From: Ectothiorhodospira mobilis
GTDB lineage: Bacteria; Pseudomonadota; Gammaproteobacteria; Ectothiorhodospirales; Ectothiorhodospiraceae
Reading direction: 5' to 3'
DNA length: 64,000 nucleotides
NCBI RefSeq assembly: GCF_016584115.1
Contig: NZ_NRSK01000003.1
Coordinates: forward strand, 1 to 64,000
The position numbers and the translations under genes are program-made. Numbering within the stretch: the stretch's first letter is position 1; each line of letters starts with the position of its first letter. Shown in pieces: positions 10,648-19,862 of this stretch. Under the pieces are notes generated by a model. The model worked only from the letters and a program-made list of their open reading frames with translations. It did not search any database and was not told the DNA's origin.

Positions 10648-12015
10648 ATGGGCAGCGTGGTTGAAGTGAAGGTCCCCGATATCGGGGACTTCAAGGATGT
10701 GGAGATCATCGAGGTGCTGGTGGGCGAGGGGGATTCCGTCCAGCCGGAGGATCCCCTGATCACCCTGGAGTCGGACAAGGCCTCCATCGACATCCCGGCG
10801 CCCCGGGCCGGCCGGGTGGTGGGTATGAAGGTGAAACCGGGGGACCGGGTGTCGGAGGGTTCCCCCGTGCTGGATCTGGAGGCCGAGGCCGGCGGCGGGG
10901 AGGAGGCCGCCGCCACTCCGCAGCCCCCCCGGGAGGCTCCGGAGCGGACCACGGAGGCCGGGCCCGCCGCAGCCGGGGGGGAGGCGAAGGAGGCGGGCAC
11001 GGCTGCCCAGGGTGCCCCCGCTGCGGCGGGGGCACCCGGCCCCGCCGCCGGGGGGCAGGCGGCCCCCGGGCCCCGGCCCTCCCCCACGGCGGGGATGGTG
11101 GACGAGGCCGGCTTTCGCAAGGCCCACGCCTCCCCGGCGGTACGCCGCTTCGCCCGGGAACTGGGGGTGGACCTGGGGCAGGTGCAGGGCAGCGGCCGCA
11201 AGGGACGCATCCTCAAGGAGGACGTGCAGGGCTTCGTCAAGCAGACCCTGGCCCGGGGCAGCGCGGGGGGGCTCGGGGTGGCCCCGGCGCCGGAGGTGGA
11301 CTTTGCCCGTTTCGGTCCGGTGGAGACCCAACCCCTCACGAAGATCAACCGACTCACCGGCCAGAACCTGCACCGCAACTGGGTGACCGTCCCCCATGTC
11401 ACCCAGTTCGACGAGGCGGACATCACCGAGCTGGATGCCTTCCGCCGCTCCCTGGCAAAGGAGTATCAGGAGCAGGGGGTCAAGATCACCTTCCTGGCCT
11501 TTCTCATGAAGGCGGTGGTCTCGGCGCTGAAGGCCCATCCCCGGGTGAACGCCTCCCTGGATGCCGCCGGTGAGCACCTGATCCTGAAGCAGTACTATCA
11601 CCTGGGCATCGCCGTGGACACCCCGGACGGCCTGGTGGTGCCGGTGATCCGGGACGTGGACCGCAAGAGCCTGGTGGAACTGGCCCGGGAGGCCGCCGAG
11701 GTGTCCCAGCGGGCCCGGGACCGGCGCCTGAAGACGGCGGATATGGAAGGGGGCTGTTTCACCATCACCAGCCTGGGGGGGATCGGCGGCACCCAGTTCA
11801 CCCCCATCGTCAACGCCCCGGAGGTGGCCATCCTGGGGGTCTCCCGGGCCCGCATGCAGCCGGTGTGGGACGCCCAGTCGGAGACCTTCGTGCCGCGCCT
11901 GATGCTGCCCCTGGCCCTGTCCTACGACCACCGCGTCATCGACGGCGCCCTGGGGGCCCGGTTCACCGACCATCTCAGCGGCCTGTTGTCCGATATGCGG
12001 CGCATGCTGTTGTAG
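10648..12015 (+). CDS. aceF: Dihydrolipoyllysine acetyltransferase (E2 of pyruvate dehydrogenase)
   Basis: 455 residues: one N-terminal lipoyl domain (residues 1-80, lipoylated Lys44 in ESDKASIDIP), an Ala/Pro/Gly-rich flexible linker (about 85-165), a peripheral subunit-binding domain (SPAVRRFARELGVDL), and the acyltransferase core ending with the catalytic SYDHRVIDGA. Start at ATG 10648 after CAGGAG; a longer frame upstream is not similar to E2. E. coli has three lipoyl domains here; this one has a single domain, and the following E3 gene carries another. Confidence 0.95.
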   Translation: MGSVVEVKVPDIGDFKDVEIIEVLVGEGDSVQPEDPLITLESDKASIDIPAPRAGRVVGMKVKPGDRVSEGSPVLDLEAEAGGGEEAAATPQPPREAPERTTEAGPAAAGGEAKEAGTAAQGAPAAAGAPGPAAGGQAAPGPRPSPTAGMVDEAGFRKAHASPAVRRFARELGVDLGQVQGSGRKGRILKEDVQGFVKQTLARGSAGGLGVAPAPEVDFARFGPVETQPLTKINRLTGQNLHRNWVTVPHVTQFDEADITELDAFRRSLAKEYQEQGVKITFLAFLMKAVVSALKAHPRVNASLDAAGEHLILKQYYHLGIAVDTPDGLVVPVIRDVDRKSLVELAREAAEVSQRARDRRLKTADMEGGCFTITSLGGIGGTQFTPIVNAPEVAILGVSRARMQPVWDAQSETFVPRLMLPLALSYDHRVIDGALGARFTDHLSGLLSDMRRMLL

Positions 12016-12069
12016 ACTGCCCCCGCGGCGGATGCCCATTGTCCCGACTCAACCAGAGGAAAGCGATCC

Positions 12070-13863
12070 ATGCCCAAGCTGCACACCATCCCGGTCCCCG
12101 ACATCGGCGATTTCAAGGACGTGGAGGTCATCGAGGTCCTGGTGGCGCCGGGGGATACGGTGCAGCCGGAGGATCCCCTCATCAGCCTGGAATCGGACAA
12201 GGCCTCCATGGAGATCCCGGCCCCCCGGGCCGGTACGGTGAAGGCCCTGCACCTGAAGGTGGGGGACAAGGTGTCCCAGGGCAGCGCCATCCTGGATCTG
12301 GAGGCGGAAGAGGAGGGCGGCACGGCGGGTCCTGCGGAGGGCCCCACCGCCCGGGAGGAAGCCCCCGCCGCGGCCAAGGCCCAACCGGAGGATTCCGGGG
12401 CACAGGCCTCGGACGATCGCCGTCCCGCCCCCGCCGCGCCTCCCGCCGGTGAGGCGGATCTGCGCTGCCAGGTGCTGGTGCTGGGTTCCGGCCCGGGGGG
12501 ATACACCGCCGCCTTTCGCGCCGCCGACCTGGGGATGGATGTGATCCTGGTGGAGCGCTATCCGGTGATCGGCGGCGTCTGCCTCAACGTGGGCTGCATC
12601 CCCTCCAAGGCCCTGCTGCACGCCGCCCAGGTGATCGACGAGGCCCAGTCCTTCGAGCGCCACGGCATCCGTTTCGGCGCGCCGCAGATCGACCTGGACA
12701 AGCTCAACGGCTATAAGGATGGGGTGGTGCGCAAGCTCACCTCGGGCCTGAAGCACCTGGCCAAGCAGCGCAAGGTGCGGGTGGTGCAGGGGGTGGGGCG
12801 CTTCACCTCCCCCAATACCCTGGCGGTGCGGGGCGAGGCGGAGGAGCAGACCATCGCCTTCGAGCAGGCCATCATTGCCGTAGGTTCCCGCCCCGTGCAC
12901 CTGCCCGCCTTCCCCTGGGACGACGAGCGGGTGATGGACTCCACCGGCGCCCTGGCCCTGCGGGACATCCCCGGGCGGATGCTGGTGGTGGGCGGCGGCA
13001 TCATCGGCCTGGAGATGGCCTGTGTCTACGACGCCCTGGGCTCGAAGGTGACCGTGTGCGAACTCTCCGACGACCTCATGCCCGGTGCGGACCGGGATCT
13101 GGTCAAGCCCCTGGAGAAACGCATCCGCGGGCGGTACGAGGCCGTGTACACCGGCACCCGCGTCACCGGGGCCGAGGCCACCGATGCCGGTATCCGCGTG
13201 CACTTCGAGGGGGGCAGGGCCCCGGCGGAGGACACCTTCGACCGGGTGCTGGTGTCCGTGGGGCGTCTGCCCAACGGCGGGCAGATCCAGGCGGAGACCG
13301 CCGGCGTGGCCGTGGATGAACACGGCTTCATCCAGACCGACGGGCAGATGCGCACCCAGGTCCCCCACATCTTTGCCATCGGGGACGTGGTGGGCGGCCC
13401 CATGCTGGCCCACAAGGCCACCCACGAGGCCAAGGTGGCCGCCGAGGCGGCGGCGGGGCACAAGGCCCATTTCGACGCCCGGGCCATCCCCAGCGTGGCC
13501 TACACCCACCCGGAGGTGGCCTGGATGGGGCTCACCGAGACCCGGGCGAAGAAGGAGGGCATCCCCTACACCAAGGCCACCTTCCCCTGGGCCGCCAGCG
13601 GACGTGCCCTGAGCCTGGGCGGGGAGAGCGGCCTCACCAAGCTGCTGCTGGACGAGCAGCAGCGGGTCATCGGTGCCGGCATCACCGGCCCCAACGCCGG
13701 GGAGCTCCTGGGGGAGGCCCTGCTGGCCCTGGAGATGGGGGCGGACGTGGAGGACCTGGCCCTGACGGTGCATCCCCATCCCACCCTGTCGGAGACCCTC
13801 TGCTTCGCCGCCGAGATGGCCCACGGCTCGATCACCGACATCCTCCCGCCCCGGGGGAAATAG
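12070..13863 (+). CDS. lpdA: Dihydrolipoamide dehydrogenase (E3) with N-terminal lipoyl domain
   Basis: 597 residues, about 120 longer than plain E3. Residues 1-80 form a lipoyl domain with Lys44 (ESDKASMEIP), almost the same as the one in the E2 upstream. After a charged/Ala linker comes the flavoenzyme: FAD-binding LGSGPGGYTAAF, redox cysteines Cys171 and Cys176 (GGVCLNVGCIPSK), NAD-binding VGGGIIGLEMA, and the C-terminal active-site HPHPTLSE. It reoxidises the lipoyl arms and makes NADH. Lipoyl-E3 fusions are known in several proteobacteria. RBS AGAGGAAAG lies before ATG 12070. Confidence 0.95.
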   Translation: MPKLHTIPVPDIGDFKDVEVIEVLVAPGDTVQPEDPLISLESDKASMEIPAPRAGTVKALHLKVGDKVSQGSAILDLEAEEEGGTAGPAEGPTAREEAPAAAKAQPEDSGAQASDDRRPAPAAPPAGEADLRCQVLVLGSGPGGYTAAFRAADLGMDVILVERYPVIGGVCLNVGCIPSKALLHAAQVIDEAQSFERHGIRFGAPQIDLDKLNGYKDGVVRKLTSGLKHLAKQRKVRVVQGVGRFTSPNTLAVRGEAEEQTIAFEQAIIAVGSRPVHLPAFPWDDERVMDSTGALALRDIPGRMLVVGGGIIGLEMACVYDALGSKVTVCELSDDLMPGADRDLVKPLEKRIRGRYEAVYTGTRVTGAEATDAGIRVHFEGGRAPAEDTFDRVLVSVGRLPNGGQIQAETAGVAVDEHGFIQTDGQMRTQVPHIFAIGDVVGGPMLAHKATHEAKVAAEAAAGHKAHFDARAIPSVAYTHPEVAWMGLTETRAKKEGIPYTKATFPWAASGRALSLGGESGLTKLLLDEQQRVIGAGITGPNAGELLGEALLALEMGADVEDLALTVHPHPTLSETLCFAAEMAHGSITDILPPRGK

Positions 13864-13871
13864 GCGCCGCA

Positions 13872-13904
13872 GGCCGCCGGGCTCAATGATCCGGCCCGGC
13901 GGCC
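13872..13904 (+). terminator. Hairpin after the pyruvate dehydrogenase operon
   Basis: GGCCGCCGGGC (13872-13882) pairs perfectly with GCCCGGCGGCC (13894-13904) across an 11-base loop, starting nine bases after the lpdA stop. There is no T run, so it may be a Rho-assisted terminator or an mRNA-stabilising stem. Confidence 0.5.
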
Positions 13905-13917
13905 GATAGATCAGGGC

Positions 13918-14772
13918 ATGAAACGCTTCCTTCTCATCGGCATGCTCCTGGGCCTGGCGTCCGCCCCCTGTGGCGCCGTGGACTATACACCGCGCCTCTC
14001 CGAGACCCTGTGGTCCTTCGAGCAGGAGGGGGACGATTGTGTCCTGCGCCAGTCCATCCCCCGCTACGGCGAGGTGCGCTTCACCGTGGGCAAGGACCGG
14101 GACCTGCAGTTGGAGGTTCACCCGGTACGCCCCCTGGCCGCACCCGGGAAGGGGCGCATGGCCGTGCACCCGCCGGCCTGGCGCCACGATCTCTCGCGGC
14201 GGGATCTGGGGGTGGTGCCGCTGCTGGCGGGGGAGGTGCTGACCGTGCTGGGGCGGGAGCGGGCCCTGGAGGTCTTCTATGCCCTGGAGACCGGCCACGA
14301 GGTGCGCCTGGAACATGCGGCAGGGGGGAACGAGGCGGTGCGGATCACCCTTTCCCCCTCCCGTTTCCGTCAGGTGCTGGCGGATTTCCGCCCCTGCCTG
14401 GATCGCCCCGCCCGCATCGATTTCCCCGTGATCCGTCACTGGCGGGTGCAGTTCGACTTCGACGAGGCCCGGCTGCGGGAGACGGCCCGGCCCACCCTGG
14501 AACAGGCGCTGCAGCGGCTGCGGGAGAATCCCCGCACCCGTCTGGTGCTGGGTGGGCATGCCGATGCCCAGGGGGAGATGGATTACAACCGGGACCTCTC
14601 CCGGGAACGGGCGGCCGCCGTGCGGGACTGGCTGGCGGACCAGGGCGTGGACCCCGGGCGCATGGAGATGCGGGTCTTCGGCGAGTCCTGGCCCCTGGAG
14701 GCGGCCTCGGAGGAGGAGGCCTGGGCCCGCAGCCGGCGGGTGGACCTGTGGTGGACCCTGCCCGGGGGGTGA
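13918..14772 (+). CDS. MotY-like, OmpA-family peptidoglycan-binding protein
   Basis: 284 residues with a signal peptide (MKRFLLIGMLLGLASAPCGA). The N-terminal domain (ETLWSFEQEGDDCVLRQSIP, then YGEVRF) resembles the MotY N-domain, and residues about 165-280 are an OmpA-like domain (VQFDFDEARLRETARPTLEQ, LVLGGHADAQG, NRDLSRERAAAVRDWL) that binds peptidoglycan. MotY forms the T ring of sodium-driven polar flagellar motors in Vibrio and relatives, so this suggests a Na+ motor, fitting a salt-adapted bacterium. No other flagellar gene is adjacent. A general OmpA-family lipoprotein-like role is the alternative. Confidence 0.75.
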   Translation: MKRFLLIGMLLGLASAPCGAVDYTPRLSETLWSFEQEGDDCVLRQSIPRYGEVRFTVGKDRDLQLEVHPVRPLAAPGKGRMAVHPPAWRHDLSRRDLGVVPLLAGEVLTVLGRERALEVFYALETGHEVRLEHAAGGNEAVRITLSPSRFRQVLADFRPCLDRPARIDFPVIRHWRVQFDFDEARLRETARPTLEQALQRLRENPRTRLVLGGHADAQGEMDYNRDLSRERAAAVRDWLADQGVDPGRMEMRVFGESWPLEAASEEEAWARSRRVDLWWTLPGG

Positions 14773-14778
14773 GCAGGA

Positions 14779-15258
14779 TCAGAACAGGCGCAGCCCCGCG
14801 AACAGCAGGCCGGTGCAGGTGACGATGAAGCCCACCAGCCAGAGGAACTGGCGGTCATGGCGGCGCAGCATCTCGTCGAAGCGCTGGTCCACCCGTTCAA
14901 AACGCCTGTCCACCTGTTCGAAGCGCCGCTCCACCTGCTCGAAGCGCCTCTCCACCTGTTCAAAGTGCTGTTCCACCTGCTCGAAGCGCCGCTCCACCTG
15001 TTCGAAGCGCTGATCGATCTGTTGAAAACGTTTCTCCATCTGTTCGAAGCGCTGATCCACCTGCTCAAAGCGCTTCTCCATCTGCTGGAACCCCTGGTAC
15101 ATCAGTTCCCGCTGGTGCTTCAGTTCCTCCTCCACGCGCACCATGCGTTCGCGCAGTTCCAACTCGTAGACCGCCGGGGGCTTGCCCAGGCTCTGCTCGG
15201 CCAGCCATTCCCCCAGATGGGACTTGATGAATTCGATGTCTTCCTGGGCCAGGGCCAT
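14779..15258 (-). CDS. Heptad-repeat coiled-coil protein with C-terminal membrane anchor
   Basis: 159 residues. Residues 60-129 are ten consecutive seven-residue units of the type xxxRFEQ (RFEQVDQ, RFEQMEK, RFEQVER and so on), which predicts a long parallel coiled coil. Residues about 139-157 (FLWLVGFIVTCTGLLFAGL) are one transmembrane segment, so the coil probably projects from the inner membrane. Proteins of this kind (DUF1640-like) are widespread and unassigned. It converges on the motY-like gene with six bases between stops. Confidence 0.7.
   Translation of the reverse strand: MALAQEDIEFIKSHLGEWLAEQSLGKPPAVYELELRERMVRVEEELKHQRELMYQGFQQMEKRFEQVDQRFEQMEKRFQQIDQRFEQVERRFEQVEQHFEQVERRFEQVERRFEQVDRRFERVDQRFDEMLRRHDRQFLWLVGFIVTCTGLLFAGLRLF
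14872..15081. repeat. Ten tandem 21-bp units inside the coiled-coil gene
   Basis: The ten heptads are encoded by near-repeats of about 21 bp (variants of cgcttcgagcaggtggagcg on the minus strand). Such arrays change copy number by slippage in whole heptads without breaking the frame. Confidence 0.7.
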
Positions 15259-15365
15259 GGGTCCACTCTCACGGCAGGTGATTCAATCGCATTCTAGCGG
15301 GCCCATGGGCCGGGCCCAAGCGCCTCCCGCCCGGGATGAGACGGCCCGGGCGTGGTCTTGTTCCG

Positions 15366-15390
15366 GAAAAGCGCCGCTTTTCGCTATACT
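15366..15390 (+). promoter_or_regulatory. Palindrome overlapping the probable argG promoter
   Basis: GAAAAGCG-C-CGCTTTTC (15366-15382) is a perfect 17-base palindrome immediately followed by TATACT (15385-15390), a good -10 element, 45 bases before the argG start. It sits where a -35/-10 spacer would be, so a repressor or activator site is plausible. It does not look like an ArgR box. Confidence 0.4.
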
Positions 15391-15435
15391 GTCCGGTCCG
15401 GATCATTCCTTATCTCTACCAGGGGTTGCCTTTAC

Positions 15436-16650
15436 ATGGCCAGTGATGTGAACAAGGTCGTGCTCGCCTATTCCGGCGGGCTGGATACGTCGGTCATCCT
15501 CAAGTGGCTGGAGGAGACCTACGGCTGCGAGGTGGTCACCTTCACCGCCGACATCGGCCAGGGGGAGGAGGTGGAACCGGCCCGGGCCAAGGCCCAGGCC
15601 CTGGGGGTGAAGGAGATCTACATCGAGGACCTGCGGGAGGAATTCGCCCGGGATTTCGTCTTCCCCATGTTCCGCGCCAACACCGTCTACGAGGGGGAGT
15701 ACCTGCTGGGCACCTCCATCGCCCGCCCCCTCATCGCCAAGCGTCTGGTGGAGATCGCCCATGAGACCGGCGCCGACGCCGTCTCCCACGGGGCCACCGG
15801 CAAGGGCAATGACCAGGTGCGCTTCGAGCTGGGGGCCTATGCCCTCAAGCCGGGCATCCGGGTCATCGCCCCCTGGCGCGAATGGGATCTCAACTCCCGG
15901 GAAAAACTCCTGGCCTACGCCGAGAAGCACGGTATCCCCGTGGAGATGAAGCGCGGCAGCCAGTCCCCGTACTCCATGGACGCCAACCTGCTGCATATCT
16001 CCTACGAGGGCAACCAGCTGGAGGATCCCTGGTTCGAGGCGGAGGAGGACATGTGGCGCTGGACCGTGTCGCCGGAGGCGGCACCGGACCGTCCGGAGTA
16101 CCTGGAGATCCGTTTCGAGAACGGCGATCCCGTGGCCATCAACGACGAACGCCTGAGCCCGGCCACCCTGCTGTCGCGGCTGAACCAGGTGGGCGGGGCC
16201 CATGGCATCGGCCGTCTCGATCTGGTGGAGAACCGCTACGTGGGCATGAAGTCCCGGGGCTGCTATGAGACCCCCGGGGGCAGCATCCTGCTGCGCGCCC
16301 ATCGGGCCATCGAGTCCATCACCCTGGACCGGGAGGCGGCCCATCTCAAGGATGAGCTCATGCCCCGTTATGCCAGCCTCATCTACAACGGCTACTGGTG
16401 GAGCCCCGAGCGGCGCATGCTGCAGGCCCTGATCGACGCCTCCCAGGCCCATGTCAACGGCGTGGTGCGCCTCAAGCTGTACAAGGGCAATGTCACCGTG
16501 GTGGGGCGCAAGTCCGAGGCCGATACCCTGTTCGATCCCCATATCGCCACCTTCGAGGACGATGCCGGGGCCTACGACCAGAAGGACGCCGAGGGCTTCA
16601 TCAAGCTCAACGCCCTGCGCCTGCGCATCGGCGCCCGGCGGGGCGATTGA
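15436..16650 (+). CDS. argG: Argininosuccinate synthase
   Basis: Joins citrulline and aspartate with ATP in arginine synthesis. 404 residues with the N-type ATP pyrophosphatase loop [16 protein letters not shown] near the N-terminus and the second conserved motif [19 protein letters not shown]. Start chosen at ATG 15436; the open frame runs 28 codons further upstream across the promoter-like palindrome, which is not coding-like. Confidence 0.96.
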   Translation: MASDVNKVVLAYSGGLDTSVILKWLEETYGCEVVTFTADIGQGEEVEPARAKAQALGVKEIYIEDLREEFARDFVFPMFRANTVYEGEYLLGTSIARPLIAKRLVEIAHETGADAVSHGATGKGNDQVRFELGAYALKPGIRVIAPWREWDLNSREKLLAYAEKHGIPVEMKRGSQSPYSMDANLLHISYEGNQLEDPWFEAEEDMWRWTVSPEAAPDRPEYLEIRFENGDPVAINDERLSPATLLSRLNQVGGAHGIGRLDLVENRYVGMKSRGCYETPGGSILLRAHRAIESITLDREAAHLKDELMPRYASLIYNGYWWSPERRMLQALIDASQAHVNGVVRLKLYKGNVTVVGRKSEADTLFDPHIATFEDDAGAYDQKDAEGFIKLNALRLRIGARRGD

Positions 16651-16706
16651 GCCTTCCCGGGGGCTTGCCCCCGGCGCAGGGAACGGACAAGACACGAGGA
16701 CGCTTC

Positions 16707-17462
16707 ATGCCCTCATCCCATTGTGGACGATCCAGGGGCCTGCTGGCGGGCGTTGCGCTGCTCTGCCTGGCGGGCTGCGCCAGCGTGCCCGAGGCCTCCC
16801 GCGATCCGCGGGACCCCTGGGAGGGGTACAACCGGGCCATGTTCCAGTTCAACGATACCGTGGACCGGGCCGTGCTCAAACCCGTGGCCCAGGGCTACGA
16901 GCGCTACACCCCGGAGCCGGTGCGCACCTCGGTGGGCAACTTCTTCTCCAACCTGGGGGATGTGGGCATCCTGGCCAACGATGCCCTGCAGGGGAAGTTC
17001 CACGAGGCGGCGGTGGATCTGACGCGGCTGATCATGAACACCAGCTTCGGCCTCTTCGGACTGCTGGACGTGGCCAGCCCCATGGGCCTGGACAAGAACA
17101 ACGAGGATTTCGGCCAGACCCTGGGACGCTGGGGGGTGCCCTCCGGTCCCTATCTGGTGGTGCCCTTCCGGGGGCCCGGCACCCTGCGCGACGCCCCGGC
17201 CGAACTGGTGGACGGGCGCGTCCATCCCCTCTACACCTACCACGAGCATCCCGACCAGGAGGCCCTCACGGCGCTGGGCCTGGTGGATCGGCGTGCGGAC
17301 CTGCTGTCGGTGGAGCGCAGCCTGGAGGGGGTCGGCGGGGACCGCTACGCGGCCATCCGCAACGCCTATCTGGAGCGACGGGACTATCAGGTGCGGGACG
17401 GGGCCCCATCGGAGTCGGACTATGACCTGCTGCGCGAGCTGGAAGCCTGGGATGAGGAATAG
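16707..17462 (+). CDS. mlaA: Outer-membrane lipid asymmetry lipoprotein MlaA (VacJ)
   Basis: 251 residues with a lipoprotein signal and lipobox LCLAGC (lipidated Cys24). The body has the MlaA family pattern: DPWEGYNRAMFQFNDTVDR, FFSNLGDVGILANDALQGK, NTSFGLFGLLDVAS and GPYLVVPFRGPGTLRDA. MlaA sits in the outer membrane with porins and removes misplaced phospholipids from the outer leaflet. RBS GAGGA precedes ATG 16707. The other mla genes are not nearby. Confidence 0.92.
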   Translation: MPSSHCGRSRGLLAGVALLCLAGCASVPEASRDPRDPWEGYNRAMFQFNDTVDRAVLKPVAQGYERYTPEPVRTSVGNFFSNLGDVGILANDALQGKFHEAAVDLTRLIMNTSFGLFGLLDVASPMGLDKNNEDFGQTLGRWGVPSGPYLVVPFRGPGTLRDAPAELVDGRVHPLYTYHEHPDQEALTALGLVDRRADLLSVERSLEGVGGDRYAAIRNAYLERRDYQVRDGAPSESDYDLLRELEAWDEE

Positions 17463-17498
17463 CCAGCAACACATGGCCCGGATGCCTGGAGGCGGCCC

Positions 17499-18020
17499 AT
17501 GTATGCCCTGATCCGCCCCTTCGTGCAGCTGATCCTGATGCGCCAGGGGCCGGAGGACCTGCCTGCCTCGGCCCTGCTCATGTGGCTGTGCGTGCTGGCC
17601 TACCTGGTCCTGGGGCTGGTGGTCACCGTGCCCTTCTTCTCCTTCCAGGTGGCGGTGTTGCAGTCCGGCATGGAGCTGGGCCTGCTGGCCCTGTTCAGCG
17701 CCAGCCTCCTGAACAGCCGTGGGCTGCGCCCGCGCTTTGTCCAGACCTTCACCGCCCTGTTGGGGGTGGGTGTGCTCATGGGGCTGCTCATGCTGCCGCT
17801 GGTGTACAGCCTGCGGGGCGCGGAGAATCCCCAGGAGATCCCGGCCCTGGCCACCATCGCCTATCTGATCCTGCTGGGCTGGCTGCTCACCGTTTACGGG
17901 CATATCCTGCGCAGCGCCCTGGATCTGCGCAGCCTCTCCGGCGGCATCGCCCTGGCGGTGTTCTATCTCATCCTCACCGCCGTGGCCGGCGAGGCCCTGT
18001 TCCATCTGTTGTCCCCATGA
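17499..18020 (+). CDS. Hypothetical inner-membrane protein
   Basis: 173 residues with about five hydrophobic segments (for example WLCVLAYLVLGLVVTVPFF, LLGVGVLMGLLMLPLVYSL, ATIAYLILLGWLLTVYGHIL). Its stop overlaps the mpl start (ATGA), so it is likely co-transcribed and translationally coupled with that cell-wall recycling gene. I do not recognise the family with certainty; Yip1-like proteins are a possibility. Confidence 0.65.
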   Translation: MYALIRPFVQLILMRQGPEDLPASALLMWLCVLAYLVLGLVVTVPFFSFQVAVLQSGMELGLLALFSASLLNSRGLRPRFVQTFTALLGVGVLMGLLMLPLVYSLRGAENPQEIPALATIAYLILLGWLLTVYGHILRSALDLRSLSGGIALAVFYLILTAVAGEALFHLLSP

Positions 18021-19399
18021 CCCACATCCATATCCTGGGGATCTGCGGCACCTTCATGGGCGGGGTGGCCCTGCTGGCCCGGGCTGCCGGCTACCGGGTC
18101 ACCGGTTCCGACCGCCACGTCTATCCCCCCATGAGCACCCTGCTGCAGGCCCAGGGCATCGCCGTGGCCGAGGGCCATGATCCGGCCCACCTGGATCCGG
18201 CCCCGGATCAGGTGGTCATCGGCAACGTCATGCGCCGCGGCGATGCGGTGGTGGAGGCGGTGCTGGATCGCGGGCTGCCCTACACCTCCGGGCCCCAGTG
18301 GCTGGCGGAGCACGTGCTGCGGGACCGCTGGGTGCTGGCGGTGGCCGGGACCCATGGCAAGACCACCACGGCGAGCCTGCTGGCCTGGATCCTGGAGGAT
18401 GCCGGCCTGGATCCCGGTTTCCTCATCGGCGGCGTGCCGGAGAACTTCGGCCTCTCCGCCCGGCTGGGGGGCGGTCCCTTCTTCGTGGTGGAGGCGGACG
18501 AGTACGACACCGCCTTCTTCGACAAGCGCTCCAAGTTCGTCCACTATCGGCCGCGCACCCTGGTGCTCAACAACCTGGAGTTCGATCACGCGGATATCTT
18601 CCCGGATCTGGAGGCCATCGAACGGCAGTTCCATCATCTGGTGCGCACCGTGCCCGGCAGCGGCCGCATCCTCTGCCGCGCCGGGGATCCGGCCCTGGAG
18701 CGGGTCCTGGCCCGGGGGTGCTGGACACCGGTGGAGCGCTTCGGGCTCGCACAGGACCCGGCCCCCTGGCGGGCGCAGCCCCTGACATCCGATGCCGGTC
18801 GCTTTTGCATCCTGGGCGGGGATCCGCTGGAAGGGGATCGGGAAATCGGGCGGGGGGAATCACTGCTGCCCGGGGAGCATAACCTGTGCAACGCCCTGGC
18901 GGCCCTGCTGGCGGCCCGTCACGCCGGGGTGTCCCTGTCGGCGGGGCTTTCGGCCCTGGGACGTTTCCGGGGGGTGAAGCGCCGTCTGCAACTGCACGGT
19001 GAGGTGGCCGGGGTACGGGTCTACGACGACTTCGCCCATCACCCCACGGCCATCGCCGCCACCCTGAAGGCCCTGCGGGGGCGGGTGGGGGAGGGGCGCA
19101 TCCTGGCGGTGCTGGAGCCGCGTTCCAACACCATGCGCATGGGGGTGCACCGGGATACCCTGGCGGGGGCGCTGGCGGCGGCCGATGAGGTATGGCTGTA
19201 TGCCCCCGAGGATCTGGGCTGGGACATGGCCCCGGTGGTCCGGGCACTGGGGGGGCGGGGACACGCCCGGGAACGCGTGGAGGACCTGGTGCAGGCCCTG
19301 GCGGCCCGGGTGCGCCCCGGGGACCACGTGCTGGTGATGAGCAACGGCGGTTTCGGCGGCCTCCACGAGCGCCTGCTGGCGGCCCTGGAGCCGGTCTGA
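18017..19399 (+). CDS. mpl: UDP-MurNAc:L-Ala-gamma-D-Glu-meso-DAP ligase
   Basis: Reattaches recycled murein tripeptide to UDP-MurNAc. The 460-residue protein starts MTHIHILGICGTFMGGVALL, the Mpl-specific Rossmann start, followed by the Mur-ligase ATP loop AVAGTHGKTTTASLL, the FFVVEADEYDTAFFDKRSK signature and the C-terminal DDFAHHPTAI. These distinguish Mpl from MurC. ATG 18017 overlaps the preceding stop by four bases. Confidence 0.93.
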   Translation: MTHIHILGICGTFMGGVALLARAAGYRVTGSDRHVYPPMSTLLQAQGIAVAEGHDPAHLDPAPDQVVIGNVMRRGDAVVEAVLDRGLPYTSGPQWLAEHVLRDRWVLAVAGTHGKTTTASLLAWILEDAGLDPGFLIGGVPENFGLSARLGGGPFFVVEADEYDTAFFDKRSKFVHYRPRTLVLNNLEFDHADIFPDLEAIERQFHHLVRTVPGSGRILCRAGDPALERVLARGCWTPVERFGLAQDPAPWRAQPLTSDAGRFCILGGDPLEGDREIGRGESLLPGEHNLCNALAALLAARHAGVSLSAGLSALGRFRGVKRRLQLHGEVAGVRVYDDFAHHPTAIAATLKALRGRVGEGRILAVLEPRSNTMRMGVHRDTLAGALAAADEVWLYAPEDLGWDMAPVVRALGGRGHARERVEDLVQALAARVRPGDHVLVMSNGGFGGLHERLLAALEPV

Positions 19400-19471
19400 A
19401 GGGCGGGTTCCATTCCCAGCCGCATGCGACTGGGCCATAATGCGGGGCTTTGCCCTACCGGAGTCCGAGCC

Positions 19472-19858
19472 ATGATCTCAGCCGAAGAATTCGCCGCCCA
19501 CCGGGAAGGGTTCCAGGCCTTTGTGGCCACGGTGCACCGCTTCGCGGGCCTGCTGTTCGTCCTCACTTTCCTGGGCTATGGCGCCGCCGTCTGGGCCTGG
19601 TTCCAGGGGGCGTCCTGGACGGCGCTGATCGTGGCCACCCTGTCCTATCTCTTCTTCCGCCAGTTCCGGCGGCTGTCGGTGAACCTGGCCCACCTGCGTT
19701 ATGCCTCCCGCCCCGAGCATCAGGCCATGCTGAACCTGCTGGACCGGGCCCTGGAGCAGGATAAGCCCCATGTGGTGCTCAGCCAGCTGGAGTCCATGGT
19801 GCACGATGCCCGGCGCCGGGCGGCCCAGGGACAGTCGGAGGAGCCTCCGGAGGGGTGA
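19472..19858 (+). CDS. Small membrane protein of unknown function
   Basis: 128 residues. Two adjacent transmembrane helices (FAGLLFVLTFLGYGAAVWAW, then TALIVATLSYLFF) are followed by a charged cytosolic tail ending in an Arg/Glu-rich stretch. No family recognised. The start at 19472 has a weak GGAG site. It converges with cyaY with four bases between stops. Confidence 0.55.
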   Translation: MISAEEFAAHREGFQAFVATVHRFAGLLFVLTFLGYGAAVWAWFQGASWTALIVATLSYLFFRQFRRLSVNLAHLRYASRPEHQAMLNLLDRALEQDKPHVVLSQLESMVHDARRRAAQGQSEEPPEG

Positions 19859-19862
19859 ATCC

